DNA of 64,000 nucleotides from Siphonodentalium dalli (Eukaryota; Mollusca; Scaphopoda; Gadilida; Siphonodentaliidae), in the NCBI GenBank assembly GCA_032622095.1, contig CP136061.1, positions 251,543,582 to 251,607,581 on the forward strand, given 5' to 3'. Positions 34,938-46,321 of this stretch are shown here, piece after piece. The notes beneath the pieces were generated by a model that was given only the letters and a program-made list of their open reading frames with translations, ran no database searches and had not been told where the DNA came from. The position numbers were made by a program, and so were the translations under genes. How positions within the stretch are numbered: the stretch's first letter is position 1; each line of letters begins with the position of its first letter.

Positions 34938-35343
34938 TGAGGGTATCACCCCCTTCCCCCTGAATCCCGAATACCAGTTAATTTTTGGGGGTGAATCCTG
35001 AATACCAGTTAATTTTGGGGGGTGAATCCTGAATACATGTTAAGAAATAATATGCGATAAATGACATACAAATTGACGCCGGTCATGTTATGGGCGTTAT
35101 GAGGCCGTTATGATACGATTAATGATACTTTATGATGGCATAGTGCCCAAAGAAGCTATTCTACCCACTCATTCATACAGATAACTAGCACAAAAATATT
35201 ATTTTGCGCCATCAAAACCTGCGTCCAAGATGTTTTGCTTGAACTTGAATACCAGTTAATTCGGGGGTATGAATCCCGCGTACGGCTTCAAAACACCCTG
35301 AATCCCGCGTACCGAAAGGGGGGGGGGGGGTGATACCCTCATA
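34936..35343 (+). mobile_element. TA-flanked MITE with TGAGGGTATCACCCCC ends
   Basis: A 404-bp element (34938-35341) with a 16-bp perfect terminal inverted repeat TGAGGGTATCACCCCC, flanked by TA on both sides. The interior repeats CCTGAATACCAGTTAAT three times and has a 12-G run near the right end. A TA target and short ends suggest Tc1/mariner-type mobilisation (inference). Confidence 0.75.
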
Positions 35344-35499
35344 TTTACCCGGTGAATAAAAGCTAGTTCAAGATCATAATACATGTGAGCGATGCGCACT
35401 GAGGGCTGCATGCCACGCCGTCGCTGAATAAAGGCTCTGTTTCAGTGACTGTAGTATATATAGTAATAAAGTAATATATGTTGATTTTGTTGCATTCCA

Positions 35500-36302
35500 T
35501 ACACTCTCAAATACAGCAATTGATTTAGGTACCCCATAGAACCAAAAGCCGCGATAGTACCAGACAGTTTGGTACTATAAGCCTTTAGAGCCTGTTTAGC
35601 GTTATAGAACCCAGATGGGTTGGTACTCCACAGAGGGCCAATCGTTGGCTCCAAGCTGATTGCATGGGTGAGACCGTGGGTGTGTCAATATCGAGTGCCG
35701 TGTGCAAACGATCAAACTAAAGTGAAAAGATGGCCGCCCGCCGACCCGCGGTCATAGATCTGTCGGATTATTTCATTTCGCACTATGCAATGGAGTCTTT
35801 GTGGTTTTGTACTTAATTCGATGTTTAAACGCGGCGGCATCATTTGGAATCTAACTTGCCACATTGTTAAATTTGCCGGTATCTGGGCTGTTTTGTTCTC
35901 TGGAGTACCAAATTTAATTGCTGGAGCTATGCGTAGTACCTTAATACTTCAGAGTACCTGTCTTGATATTTTGGTACTTCAGATAATATATAGGGCGTAT
36001 CATGAAAGCATCTATTTCTTGGCACTTCATATCGTGTGCGTCGTGGCTTCGGTGACATAAATGCGGGGTGGCTATTATATGCATAAAGCCCGGATACATA
36101 TAGGTACTCCACATAACCTAAATATAGGTACTGCAGAGAACCTAAATATATAGGTACTCCAAAGAACCAAAATATATAGGTACTCCAGAGTACCTAAATA
36201 TTTATTAGGTACTCTAGAGTACCAACAAATTGGTACTCCCCCCTGGGACAAAGTTTAGTACCTACGTAGGTACGCCAGAGTACCTATTGTTTTAAGAGTG
36301 TA
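35500..36302 (+). mobile_element. TA-flanked element built of GGTACTCCAGAGTACC palindromes
   Basis: A 799-bp element (35502-36300) with ends CACTCTCAAATACA and TTGTTTTAAGAGTG, flanked by TA. The right third is packed with GGTACTCYAGAGTACC-like palindromes, about ten GGTACT/AGTACC sites in 250 bp. A related copy of the flanking sequence at 36436-36520 lacks the insertion, which supports the boundaries. No transposase. The 91-codon frame at 35785-36060 has no recognisable domain. Confidence 0.75.
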
Positions 36303-36760
36303 TATGCGCATGCATACATGTGGGTCTTGGTAGAAAATACAGGTGTTAGTGAAATATAAAGCGTTCCCAAGCCATAGGCTCGTAGCACGCAAATGGACTA
36401 CAGCCCCTCCACCCCGCTGAATAAACGCTCCCAAATGGAGTCTGTTTCAGTTAGTAAATATAGTAATATAGTAATATGTCGATTTTGTTGAGTTCCATGA
36501 GTGCATGCATATATGTCGGGTAGGTGGGAGTGCAACAGTACAGTTTTCGTTCAATAAAGTGTTCCAGCGCGCCTCAGTGAAAGATGTCGGGGATTAGATA
36601 CGCCCCTGTATATATCGAACGGTCAACTATGGTAACGACCACATGTGGCTGAGTGATCAACATACAATGCATGTGATAACGCATGAGCTATTATATGCGC
36701 GTGAGTGAACTGTGAATGTGACTGTGTGCGCTTGTGACATTGGTGTCAGATTGTGATAAG
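36303..36760. repeat. Diverged copy of the region flanking the TA elements
   Basis: Segments GCAAATGGAC..CAG, GCTGAATAAA and CTGTTTCAGT..TAGTAATATAG repeat material from 34890-35500, without the two MITEs. This copy serves as the uninserted form of the neighbouring locus. Confidence 0.55.
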
Positions 36761-36775
36761 CCTTTTTACTGGTTC

Positions 36776-37335
36776 GCGATTTTCAAGATGGCCGATGGTT
36801 CCATATGGTCCGATTCCTAGCTTTTTGTCCAACCCACCGGTAAAAGCCGGTAAAAGGTCAAAGTTGAGAAGTAGCATCCATTTCGACCATTTGAGAACAT
36901 TCGACAGCTGAGTGCGATAATTTTTTATCAACATTTTATGGCTTAATTTCATTTATTCTGAGTGCAACTACGTGTTTAAGAATTGTTTTGTGGCCATGTC
37001 ATCTATAGAGTTAGGATCTGGTGACGATGCAGACATTCAGACGCCATTTTTGTCAACGAACTTCCCATAAGTTACTGATAAATAGCGAGTTCTTGAGTTA
37101 AAAAAATAACTCAAAAACATACGTGATACTTCCAATCCATCTACTGTGCGAAACCTACGTATTGTATGTATCCAGGGTGAGTGTTTAATTAGTTTTATGA
37201 AGTTCTCGCACTTGCGATTCGATAACGACCTGTTGCCATTTTATTTTGGGAATTCCCAGGCTGGAGTCATATGCTAAAAATAGATGCTACTTGTTAACTT
37301 TGACCTCCGGAGACCAAATGGCGGATTCGCCGCGA
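36776..37335. mobile_element. Possible degraded foldback
   Basis: An inverted pair (36859-36890 and 37275-37303) shares GATGCTACTT..TAACTTTGACC. The centre has TTGAGTTA..TAACTCAA near 37092-37114. The outermost AAGATGGCCGA and AAATGGCGGA are weaker mirror images. An ATG in good context at 37319, followed after six codons by GTAAGT, lies inside the right arm. I therefore do not call an exon. Confidence 0.35.
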
Positions 37336-37569
37336 GTAAGTGATATCACTTATTATGTAGTTCAGAGTAAAGGTGTGTTATATGCTGCACTTCGCTTGTC
37401 CGACTTCGATTTCCCCGATATTTATCCGTACTTCCCGACAAAAGAGAAGCTTGACCAATCCATTGCTAATATAGAAATGAGAATGTGTTCATGACCGCGG
37501 AGACCAGAAAGTAACGAACAACATTTATATACCTGTCATTTTGACGCGCAATCCCAGCTGTATATATCG

Positions 37570-37972
37570 TGTCATTTGCAGAATGAAGTCTCCAGAGGGT
37601 GACTTTAGTGACGCTATCCCGCATAGCGGGCTAGCATCACTAAATTCAGCCTCTGGGGACCTCATTCTCCTTAGGCTTCATCTTCTCTTGAAAGTTTCTT
37701 TGTTATCAAATTTCTATAGAAACATCTTCACATATATTATATTTATTTTTTAGTTTAATTTCTCTATATCCCCAAATTGGCATAATCTAGGTTCCCAATG
37801 GTTGTACATCACAATATTCACCATTTGGGAACTTCAGTCTATGTCTATGTCTCCCATAGTAGATAAGGCCTAAACAGAATGAGGTCCATAGAGGGTTAAT
37901 TTGGTGAAGCTAGTCCGCTGTGTGGGATGGCGTCACTAATGACCCTACGTGGACCTCATTCTGCAAATGACA
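37570..37972. mobile_element. Nested-hairpin MITE, copy 1
   Basis: Ends TGTCATTTGCAGAATGA and TCATTCTGCAAATGACA. Each ~100-bp terminal region is itself a hairpin: AGGGTGACTTTAGTGACGCT pairs with a later AGCATCACTAAATTCAGCCT in the left one. The right one has the same design. A ~170-bp unique spacer lies between. The second copy is at 40458-40907. Confidence 0.75.
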
Positions 37973-38249
37973 GGAGCACTAAACTCAGGACTCATATAGG
38001 TCGTGTAATATTTGTCCGCTGACAACGGAGCCCATCTCTAATTAAGTTGGAATGTGCAGGAAGCCGTTAAATAAGATGGAGTCGCCAGGCCGCTTGAAAT
38101 AATTGCGTGCACGTTAACCCAATGCATATATGGTGGAGCGAATGGACGTTCTGTTCAAATCATTAGCAGTCTTCTTTCCAGGACCTGGTCTCTTGATATT
38201 TAAACATATTTTAGACAATAGTCATGTATGTGTCGCTTCTGATTGTCAC

Positions 38250-38517
38250 AAGTGACGTGTTCCTGAACGCCTGAAGCGACGGTGTATATATTACATTATA
38301 GTGACGTAGGTTCCTGAATGTTTGAAGTACCAGTTTAGATATTACATTAGTGACGTAGGTTCCTGGACGTCTGAAGCGACGGTTTAGATAGCAGATTAGT
38401 GACGTATGTTTCTGAAGCGACGGTTTAGAGACGTAGCTTCCTGGACGTCTGAAGCGACGGTTTAGATATTACATAAGTGACGTAGGTTTCTGAACGTCTG
38501 AAGCGACGGTTTAGATA
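38250..38517. repeat. 49-bp degenerate tandem repeat, about 6 copies
   Basis: Units have TGACGTAGGTTCCTG, GACGTCTGAAGCGACGG and TTTAGATATTACAT. One copy is internally deleted near 38400. The part AAACCGTCGCTTCAGAC reappears, inverted, next to the array at 53069-53135. Confidence 0.8.
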
Positions 38518-38520
38518 TGC

Positions 38521-38604
38521 CTGACAATATTTACCTTGACCTTGATATGCAAGCCAGTGAATTATCCATATGGGAGACTCGCATATATAACAGAATGCAT
38601 TGGC
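38521..38604. mobile_element. Partial two-hairpin cassette
   Basis: Contains TGACAATATTTACCTTGACC and ends with CTCGCATATATAACAGAATG plus CATTGGC. This is the spacer plus right hairpin half of the variant at 2480-2632. Confidence 0.5.
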
Positions 38605-38735
38605 AACATATGTTTCATGGGTGAATAACCGCGTGTTCGTGCAATAAAGATAGTATAAATGCAGCTTATAAGACATGGGTAAACAGTACTAAACACTCAG
38701 ACGGTAACGATTGATCAGTTTATTGTGTCGATAAT
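38605..38735 (+). repeat. Interspersed repeat 'GGTGAATAACCGC', copy 1
   Basis: Shares CATATGTTTCATGGGTGAAT, GCAATAAAGATA and GGTAACGATTGATC with 38978-39098 and 40284-40404, all in the same orientation. Confidence 0.7.
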
Positions 38736-38977
38736 AGTTATTTAAAACATTTCACACGATTTGTCTGTCGTATCCTGCTATTTTCACCTTTTTTCATCAA
38801 ACTTTGGGGTTAGGTCCCCAATTGTCCTTGGAAAAAAACTTGTGTTGAAAAGGTGGGCACATGTCCAAACAAAATTTCAACCTTGGACCCTGGATTTGTT
38901 TCCTGATCCCCCACCCCGCCCCACAAATTATGATGATAATTTAGCAAATGTGTCATCGATATGACAGAGAAAGTTAG

Positions 38978-39098
38978 TTTCATAGGTGAACCGCGTTTCG
39001 CGCAATGAAGATACTTTTAATGCTGCTCATGAGACACGGGGTAAACACTCGCACGGTAACGATTGATCGATTTGCTGTATCGATCGGCTACGGATTGG
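38978..39098 (+). repeat. Interspersed repeat 'GGTGAATAACCGC', copy 2
   Basis: Diverged copy with GTTTCATAGGTGAACCGCG, GCAATGAAGATAC and GGTAACGATTGATCGATTTG. The overlapping 100-codon frame (39005-39307) is not conserved in the other copies. Confidence 0.65.
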
Positions 39099-39794
39099 TG
39101 TTTAAAGTGCTGAAAAACGATGGTACGTTGCTTAAACGCTCCATTACCGGGTACAGAACTGACGACGGTATACCAGTGAAATTCCATATATATTATTACA
39201 GACATATACACTATTACTTACAAATCTACACCTGCTTACTCGTGTACTTAACTCTAAATTTCAAAATTAACCCTTTTGATACTTCGCGTCCTACGCATAC
39301 GTTCTGAATTTTAAAAATGTTAAAACCAAACTATGTACACTGTATCACGGTCCCATCTTTATATGACAATCATGATACTGATGCTTATTAAGTTTTATGA
39401 CGCACATATATTTAGCAATGATGGTGCACGATTCTACGATACTGGTACGCATATATATACGATTGTCATATAGTATGCTCTTATTTCTAAAATTTTAAAA
39501 CATCAGTTTGACTTCTAAATTGTTCATGTGGCGCTTCGGAATGTGTACCTAGATTTATTAACGCCACCGGTGTATACTGTTCTACAAATTTTAGAAATCT
39601 GTGGTCCTATTTTATAAATAGATAATTGTTTTTTCCGGTTATTTTGGGACGCGTTAAAGTTCTACTGCGACCCCGAGTCGGTAAAAGCTGTATATATATA
39701 TATTTGGAATGTCCAAGTTGGCGAAAGTTCTATTGACTGTGCCGATGATTTGAGAGGCTTTATTGTTTTAGGATATTGTAGGAAGGCTAATCTG

Positions 39795-40205
39795 GCCGTG
39801 TCAAATTGAGCTATAGCGATGGGATATCTCGCAGGACAACACATTTCGGGTTTTCGTGGGGTGTGTATTCGCTGGATGTCTTATAGTTGCAGTATGTAAC
39901 TATTATGACCGCGTTAATTGCGTTCGATGTTTAGGTATGAACAATGGCTGGGCCAAGCACACTTGAAGATTTTATGGCGGGAACACAATTTTTGATCCGC
40001 ATTTAGAAGCTTTTTGGTTTGGTGAATGAAAAACCTGCAGTAATAAGCCGTAGTTTTTTGTAATAATTTGAAGGATTAGTTGTTGTAACGGAATTCTGAG
40101 GCGGTGCATTCATGTAACCAATATATTTTATATTATAATTTGTATTTATGGCTAATAATATGATATTGGGGGATTTACCATTTCTGACAATGGTTTTCTT
40201 GTTAC
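39795..40205 (+). repeat. Interspersed ~430-bp repeat, copy 1
   Basis: Matches 63140-63578 in the same orientation. Shared blocks are GGGATATCTCGCAGGACAAC-like sequence, GGTATGAACAATGGCTGGGC, TTTGAAGGATTAGTTGTT and ATTTTATATTAT. No terminal inverted repeats seen. Confidence 0.75.
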
Positions 40206-40283
40206 ACGTGTTTTCCATGTTACCGAAGACAGAGTTATCCCTGTATTATGCGGTGTTCCCAGCCCCTGGATCTCAATATCTTA

Positions 40284-40404
40284 CAACATATGTTTCATGG
40301 GTGAATAACCGCTTTTCGTGCAATAAAGATACTATTAATGCAGGTTATAAGACATGAGTAAACACTCTGGCGTTAACGATTGATCGATTTGTTATGTCGA
40401 TAAT
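40284..40404 (+). repeat. Interspersed repeat 'GGTGAATAACCGC', copy 3
   Basis: Close to copy 1: CATATGTTTCATGGGTGAAT, GCAATAAAGATACTATTAAT and CGATTGATCGATTTG. Confidence 0.7.
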
Positions 40405-40449
40405 CCAGGACGGATCGGCCGCGAATTGTCCGAGACATTTCTTCAATAC

Positions 40450-40915
40450 ACGTCACACAAGCCTGCAAATAGTGTGTCTGTCATTTTCATAATGAGGCCC
40501 AGAGCGTGAATTTAGTGACGCTATCCCACACGGCGTGCTATAGCGTCAACAAATTCACCCTCCGTGGACCTCATTCTTCTTTTAGGCCTCAACTTCTATG
40601 GGAGGCCTAGAATCAGATTGAATTTCCCCAGTTGAAGTTGGTGATGTTCACCCATTAGTCACCTCGACTATTCATTTTATCATCTGCAAATGAACGGATA
40701 CAGAAACTTCCCAGAATGGAAATAGTTACTGAAAACAATCTTAATATGAGACTCTAGATACTTCCTTGAAGATGAGGACTAAGCAGAATGAGGTCCCGAG
40801 AGGGTGCATTTTGATGATGCTAGCCCGCTGTGTGGAATAGCATCTCTAAATCCACCGTCTGGGGGCATCATTCTGCAAACGACAGACACACTATATATGC
40901 AGGCTTGACGTCACA
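40450..40915. mobile_element. Nested-hairpin MITE, copy 2, with 8-bp target duplication
   Basis: A 450-bp element (40458-40907) with ends CAAGCCTGCA and TGCAGGCTTG, flanked by ACGTCACA on both sides (40450-40457 and 40908-40915). Inside the ends are two ~100-nt hairpins of the same type as in copy 1 (GAATTTAGTGACGCTATCCC pairs with GCGTCAACAAATTC). Copy 1 seems to lack the outer CAAGCCTGCA segment. An 8-bp duplication fits hAT-type integration, although the ends do not start with CAGG. Confidence 0.8.
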
Positions 40916-41565
40916 CGATTCTATCACCACAAGGTATCAATATACCACTCCCGTCCCCGCGTGCTGATTATATGGCAGACATTTGCGCCGAAGTTTATCA
41001 TCTTGCTAATATCGAACTATTGGAATAAGAATTATTTAAATTCCCCAATTCGATTCGATGGAATAGATTGATGGCGTTTTGTGTCGTTTGCAGCGCACAG
41101 ATAGCTATGTCAACTGATTTTTTATGTTAATTCCAAGATATCACCCAAATGTGCAGAGAAACCACTGGTTTCTAATCCGGTATATGTGTATGTGCCATTC
41201 CCAAATCACGATGCGCAATTTTGATATTGCGCGTGCCTGCTGTGCGCGACATGGTGAAGCGAACATGCGCAGAAGAGTTTCCGTATGTAATGACTCGAAT
41301 CAGACTCCATAGTTACATCTGCTTACTTTCACGAACTTTACGCATAGTGCCAGTGTCACAAAATATGAAATGATGTTGTGCCATTTTCATATATTAAACT
41401 GTTTAAAACTGATTAAATACTGTTCATATCATGTCATAGAAATTAAGCTTAATGAACCTCCTTCGTAATCTGAGTTATCTCACTAACGCTGTCATAAAAT
41501 CATCGGATTTTTATCGCCATTTTTGCTCGTACCCCCTGATCGGTATCGCTTATCTACTAAAGTGT
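40916..41565. other. No gene or repeat recognised
   Basis: A 62-codon frame at 41124-41312 has no recognisable domain. No repeat structure seen. Confidence 0.45.
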
Positions 41566-41569
41566 TTGA

Positions 41570-41748
41570 AAAAGATTCGATTCGAGATTCGATTCGATTT
41601 CGAATCATTATCATGATTCGATTCGAGATTCTAATCGATGTTGAAATTGCCGATTCGTCGGGCCCTACTGTTATATATTATATATATGTTATGTATAATG
41701 TATCTGTTATGTATAATGTATCTGTTATTTATAATGTATTTGTATTTA
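41570..41748. repeat. GATTCGA simple repeat and 18-bp repeat
   Basis: GATTCGATTCGAGATTCGAT-type low-complexity sequence at 41573-41660, followed by CGGGCCCTA at about 41659. Then three units of ATGTATAATGTATCTGTT at about 41690-41745. GATTC-rich arms next to GGGCCCTA resemble the end of a hAT-type element, but I could not find the partner end. Confidence 0.55.
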
Positions 41749-42099
41749 TTATTTTTTTGTTGGAATAAAGTAAGTTTAAACTAAAATAAAGTAGCATGTT
41801 CACACACTGGGATTTCGCCTGAGATTTATTGCAGTAATTTGGTCATATAAAATAAAAAAAATAAAAATATGAAAGGCACTCTGTATATATGAAACTGTCA
41901 TTGACACTGTAGCTCAACTTGAAGAGGGGATAAATTCATGTGTTTACGGTCAATGAAGCGATTAGGAATGCAGAAAGTTGAAATGTCAAAGTAATAATAA
42001 ATGTCAACATTAAGATATATATATAAAGTAAAATCCAAGATGACAAAATTAAGAAACATTTGATGTCTCCAATCGATGTGGATGTATGGTGTATGTAGG

Positions 42100-42690
42100 G
42101 TGCGTCGGTGGCTCATGCAAATAGTCAAATCCAAGATGGCCTCTGGCGGCCATGTTTTCCATTGAAATTTTTAAGCTTTGACAGCTCCCATCTAGTTGTC
42201 ATCCCGAAAATCCATATAAAATTTGGTGACAATCGGATGAGGGATGTGTTCTGTATTGTGTGCCAAATGATCTAGTCATGGAAAGAGTAAAATCCAAGAT
42301 GGCCACTGGTCGCTATATTTTTCAACGAAATTCGAGAAAACAAATTGACGGATCCCATACAGTGGTCACCCAAAAGATCAATATGAAGTTTTGTGGCGGT
42401 CGGATGAGGGGTGTGTTCCAAATTTAGTTATGCAAAGAGTGAACTCCATGATGGCAGCCAGTGGCCATGACTATCGAAAAAATTTCAAATTCGACAGCTC
42501 ACATCTGGAGGTGATCCTAAACACGCCTGTAAATTTTCAAAACAATTCTCCAACAAATGCGGGTATGGCTGCTAGCGGCCATGTTTTCAAAAAAAAATCG
42601 GAAAAGTCACCCCGAAGATCAATATAAAGATTGGTGATGATCGGATGAGAGATATGACCTGTAGTGTGTGCTAACAAAAATTGTTGACGG
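42100..42690 (+). repeat. Degenerate ~165-bp tandem repeat with CAAGATGGC motifs
   Basis: About four diverged units. Each has AAATCCAAGATGGC or a variant, a GACAGCTC segment, GATCAATATAAA-like text and GGTCGGATGAGGG. The array ends with GACGGACGGGCGGAC. A 78-codon frame across it (42391-42627) follows the repeat and is not conserved between units. Confidence 0.6.
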
Positions 42691-42779
42691 ACGGGCGGAC
42701 GCAAACACTCACGCCCATACATTTGGTCTTTAAGCACTTAGTCAGCGGAAGAAGGGATAAATGGTAACTGTATGTCGTG

Positions 42780-42880
42780 GGCGGACATCGTGGCGGTAAA
42801 GGTTGGTTATGAACGGACACCACGCTGGTAAAAGATATTAGCTCTCTTTCGGTCGCTTCGCGGGGATCTATATTACATTA
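42780..42880 (+). repeat. Short interspersed repeat around CGCTTCGCGG
   Basis: GGACATCGTGGCGGTAAAGG and TCGCTTCGCGGGGATCTATA recur in altered form at about 45105-45180 (GGACATGATGGTGGTAA, CCGCTTCGCGGGGGTATATT), the latter directly before the SINE. Confidence 0.45.
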
Positions 42881-42889
42881 ATCAAAGAC

Positions 42890-43560
42890 GTGTGAATTTG
42901 GTAAAACCACAGAGAGGACAAGGTCGCAAATTCATCACTGTCGGGAAGAGGTCAATGCCCGAGCAAACGAACACTTCCAATAATCATACACTTGATTTTA
43001 ATTTCAGTATGCCAAATAGTCGAGGACAGCCACACAGAAAGCCATACTACCACCCACATCGACCTCCATCCCATCTTATTGTTTCTCCCTTAGCTTTTAC
43101 ACAAGACAACAGGGCATTTACATCCTGGTTTAAACTCATAATATTTATAAACTTGGCCACCTTTTACTGATAATATAAATAAACTCTATATACACTGATA
43201 TATATAGGATATTAGGAATTTAATTAGAAGACGAATTTCATTTCGTTTTTAAATGACAAAAACTCACGGGCATTCGACAAAAATATGTCAAGAAATCTTT
43301 TACACGTGCAAGACTAAATGCTCTTAAACTGAACGCCCTATTCAACTGCAAACACCGGAATACTCTGATATACCTCTCCCGCTTTATACGAGAATTCTCA
43401 GACCGCACTGAGACTCCCTCCCCCTCCTGGGGCTTGGACATTATCAACTACAGTATGAAACATACCCCTCCTTTTGAAATTACCTTTCCCGTTATGACTA
43501 CTATACCACCACCACCCCAATCCACTAACAGGAACATTTCACCCCGTGCATAATTTGTAT
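42890..43560. other. No gene recognised
   Basis: A 92-codon plus frame at 42892-43170 and a 69-codon minus frame at 43238-43447 are open, but I see no known motif. A plus-strand reading of 43310-43550 has a basic RLNALKLNALF stretch broken by stops. It may be an old element fragment. Confidence 0.3.
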
Positions 43561-43572
43561 TGACATATAATG

Positions 43573-43975
43573 TTAAAGGTATTCAATCTGATTCGATGAT
43601 CCCCGATATCATCAGATTCCAACAACAACATCTTTTGAAATGCCGCTTCAGTTATCAGAATCGATTAATTGCCCAAACATAATGCTAACCACATGCAGTG
43701 AACTATAGTATAAAATTGCCCAAAACCTGTTATTTATCAACATTTTGTTCAACAAAATTTTGCCGGTTTGTCACATATCTGACACCAAAAAAAACCACTT
43801 GATTTCAGAGTTATCCATCTTCATCCGCAATTTGGTCCGAGACCGTCTTCTCATCGACTTTTTATTGGTCCACAAAAAAATAATGTCGGTGGTGACCAAT
43901 AATAGATTTCAAAAATCGATATATGATCACTCTTGAGCTTTGATGGATGGTTTCATCGACTCGAATCAAATATGT
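43573..43975 (+). mobile_element. TTAA-AGGTACTC element, copy 1
   Basis: Left end TTAA followed by AGGTATTCAATCTG. Near 43950-43980 comes the mirror block GACTCGAATCAAATATG..CCCCAAAGCC. The right terminal AGGT end is not found, so this copy is damaged. Related to 57696-58172 and 51083-51420. Confidence 0.55.
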
Positions 43976-44631
43976 TTACCCCCAAAGCCAAGGAAATAGT
44001 CATTTGCGAGCGTTAATTCGAATTATGCATATTCTGTATGATTATATTTAAAGTGTTGAGAATAAAGAATCCCCTGATCTTGAAAACGATGCTAGATAAT
44101 GTCTTTGGCATCTAATTTCTGCAACTTTTGTTCCTTTCTATCCAGTCGTGGTCTTCCACGTTGAACAGCGTACTTAAAGTTTTGATAATATTAAAGTGTT
44201 CAAGCCGAAGTGATCAAATGTTGAAATTTTGGTGGCGCCCGACACTCAAGTGGGTATAGTTTTGGGGACACACACACGCTCCAGCATTCAAGTCTGGATA
44301 CGTCCAAGATCCAATTCAAGTTCAATATATCATTTTTTCTTTTTTTATTTTTCTTTACGATAATCCCGTTTAAGTGACTGTAAATGGGCTGAGGAGCAGA
44401 TAAAGTCTGAACACAATTGCGTGCAACGTCTTTAATTTGGTAGTGAATAAATGGAAATAAATACAATTGTACCTCATTGAGAATATTGTAATATTTTTAC
44501 AGAAGCTATTGAGTTACAGTCAATAACACCAAAACTTCCGAAATAGAAGTTTACAGAGTTGATTCACACTCTCACGACATTTCTTTTTGAAAACAAAGGT
44601 ATACATGTACATATGTATTTGACCCCCAGAT

Positions 44632-44875
44632 TAAACATGTGAGTAGACAGAAGAGATACGCCGTCTGAGCCACCATACCCCACATTAAACATGTTAGTAG
44701 CCAGAAGAAATACGCCGTCTGAGCCACCATACCCCATGCATATTACGCATATGAGTAGCCAGAAGAAACACGCCGATTGAGCCACCAGACACCTGATTAA
44801 ACAGGTGAGTAGCCAGAAGAAACACGCCACCATACCCCCTGATTAAACATGTGAGTAGCCAGAAGAAAAAGGCCG
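44632..44875. repeat. 46-58-bp tandem repeat, 5 copies
   Basis: Units contain ATTAAACATGTGAGTAGCCA, GAAGAAACACGCC and GAGCCACCATACCCC. Unit length varies through deletions. Two minus-strand frames of 89-98 codons read through as aromatic-rich repeats and are by-products. Confidence 0.85.
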
Positions 44876-45184
44876 TCTTGATATCCACTGTTTTCATTTG
44901 CCCGGAATTTGTTTTCCTGCAATAACAAGGATAATATACGCCGAAGGTCAAGCGACTTATGTTATTTGCTTTCATCCTCGTGAATACCAACCGGACATTG
45001 GAAACACGATCCGGAATCGAACTTCATTTCCTTACTAATGTTAACACCCATATCGTATGTAAATTTCTGTTTACGGGACGCGCTTAATCTCCGCAAGATG
45101 AGATAACGGTAAAGGTCGTAGACGGACATGATGGTGGTAAGATATTCACTCGCTCATCATCCGCTTCGCGGGGGTATATTTTGA

Positions 45185-45628
45185 GGTGGAGCTCCGTGGT
45201 CCAGTGGTTAGCGCGTTGGACTTGTCTTCGCTGTCAACACAGCGAGGCGAGTTCGCGGCTGGCTGGTGGTCTGTTATGAGTTTCCACACAGCAGTGGCTT
45301 GGCCGACTTGAGCGATGTGCAATGGTTGGATTGTACACTGTTTGAATCTCGCGCCAAGTTGTGACCCTTGAGCAAGGTCGCTCGTACTGTGTCTGCTTTG
45401 CACCACCCATGCATTACAAGGGTACCTGATAATGAGCAGTGAAAGATCTTGTCAGTATGCTAGCCATATGGTATCCTCGCATACTCCCGGCTGTACATCC
45501 CCCTGTCCCCGGGGAGCAGTAGATGGTTACTGAATGTTCAGGCTCATCAGGGTAATAATTGTAAAACTTTGAGCGCTTTGGGCCTCATGGGAAAGGCGCT
45601 TTACAAATGCTATACATTATTATTATAG
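45185..45628 (+). mobile_element. tRNA-derived SINE with (ATT)n tail
   Basis: The head starts GAGCTCCGTGGTCCAGTGGT. TGGTCCAGTGG is a good A-box, and GAGTTCGCGGC about 35 bases later is a degraded B-box. The body of about 330 bp includes CCCTGTCCCCGGGGAGCAGT. The 3' part GCGCTTTGGGCCTCATGGG, GGCGCTTTACAAATGC ends in ATTATTATTAT, a tail common in animal SINEs that use a LINE partner. A minus-strand frame (45146-45406) is only its shadow. Confidence 0.75.
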
Positions 45629-45756
45629 GATATTACTTGGTATGTTTGATATCAGGCCCGATATATACGTAAGAGCATTTGGACCATCATAAACACCACC
45701 GCACCCCCAAATTTACAAATACATAACTCGTTATAACGACTTCCAATCGCGTGTTG

Positions 45757-46131
45757 TTAAAGACATATTATGTACTTGTTCGGTGCGTGAAACTGATAAG
45801 TTAGTATTCAGGCACTATGCCAACTGGCGGAATGTAACATTCTACTAACATCACCGAAAATCTCAAGCAGATCGACCGTACCACTCCATAGAAAACATCA
45901 TCTGAACTACGCTAAATTGTAAATATTTACTACTGGAATCGGGACGCTTCTATCGGCGATAAACTAACGAAAACGATTTCACCATTGGCAGTCACTGCAT
46001 TTAATTAATATATTAGAATGACGGTGTGTGTTGTCAAATTAGATATAATATGTGTAAAAATAACTACTTTGAACCATATTATTCTCCATTTCTATTTGAT
46101 CACCCTACCGGAGTGTTTCACATCACTTTAA
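45757..46131 (+). mobile_element. Interspersed repeat 'AAAGACAT', copy 3
   Basis: Full-length copy of about 375 bp bounded by TTAA at 45757-45760 and 46128-46131. Same internal blocks as copy 1 (GAACTGATAAGTTAGTA, TGTAAATATTTAC, CTCCATTTCTATTTGATCA). Confidence 0.65.
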
Positions 46132-46321
46132 AAGTTCACCAGAATTGCATTGAAGCCAGTTATTTTTGTCGATCATTTGATCGTTACTAAGTGATTGGTG
46201 CAGCGGTCGCAACTCTTATTATCGAAATCTCTATTCTATTTCCACACAACAAACTAAATGTCGGCTATCGACAGTGCGTGATAGCAGAAACATAGATATA
46301 TCATTTTGTGTGTGATTGGTG

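Noticed and set aside
37319-37345. First exon with ATGGCGG in good context followed by GTAAGT
   Set aside because: It lies in an inverted-repeat arm, and there is no supporting second exon or long frame.
44564-44990. Membrane-like minus-strand frames rich in Phe/Leu/Trp
   Set aside because: They follow the 46-58-bp tandem repeat and change frame with unit-length variation.
45185-45260. Functional tRNA gene
   Set aside because: The A-box is good but the B-box is degraded, no cloverleaf can be drawn, and the body and tail are those of a SINE.
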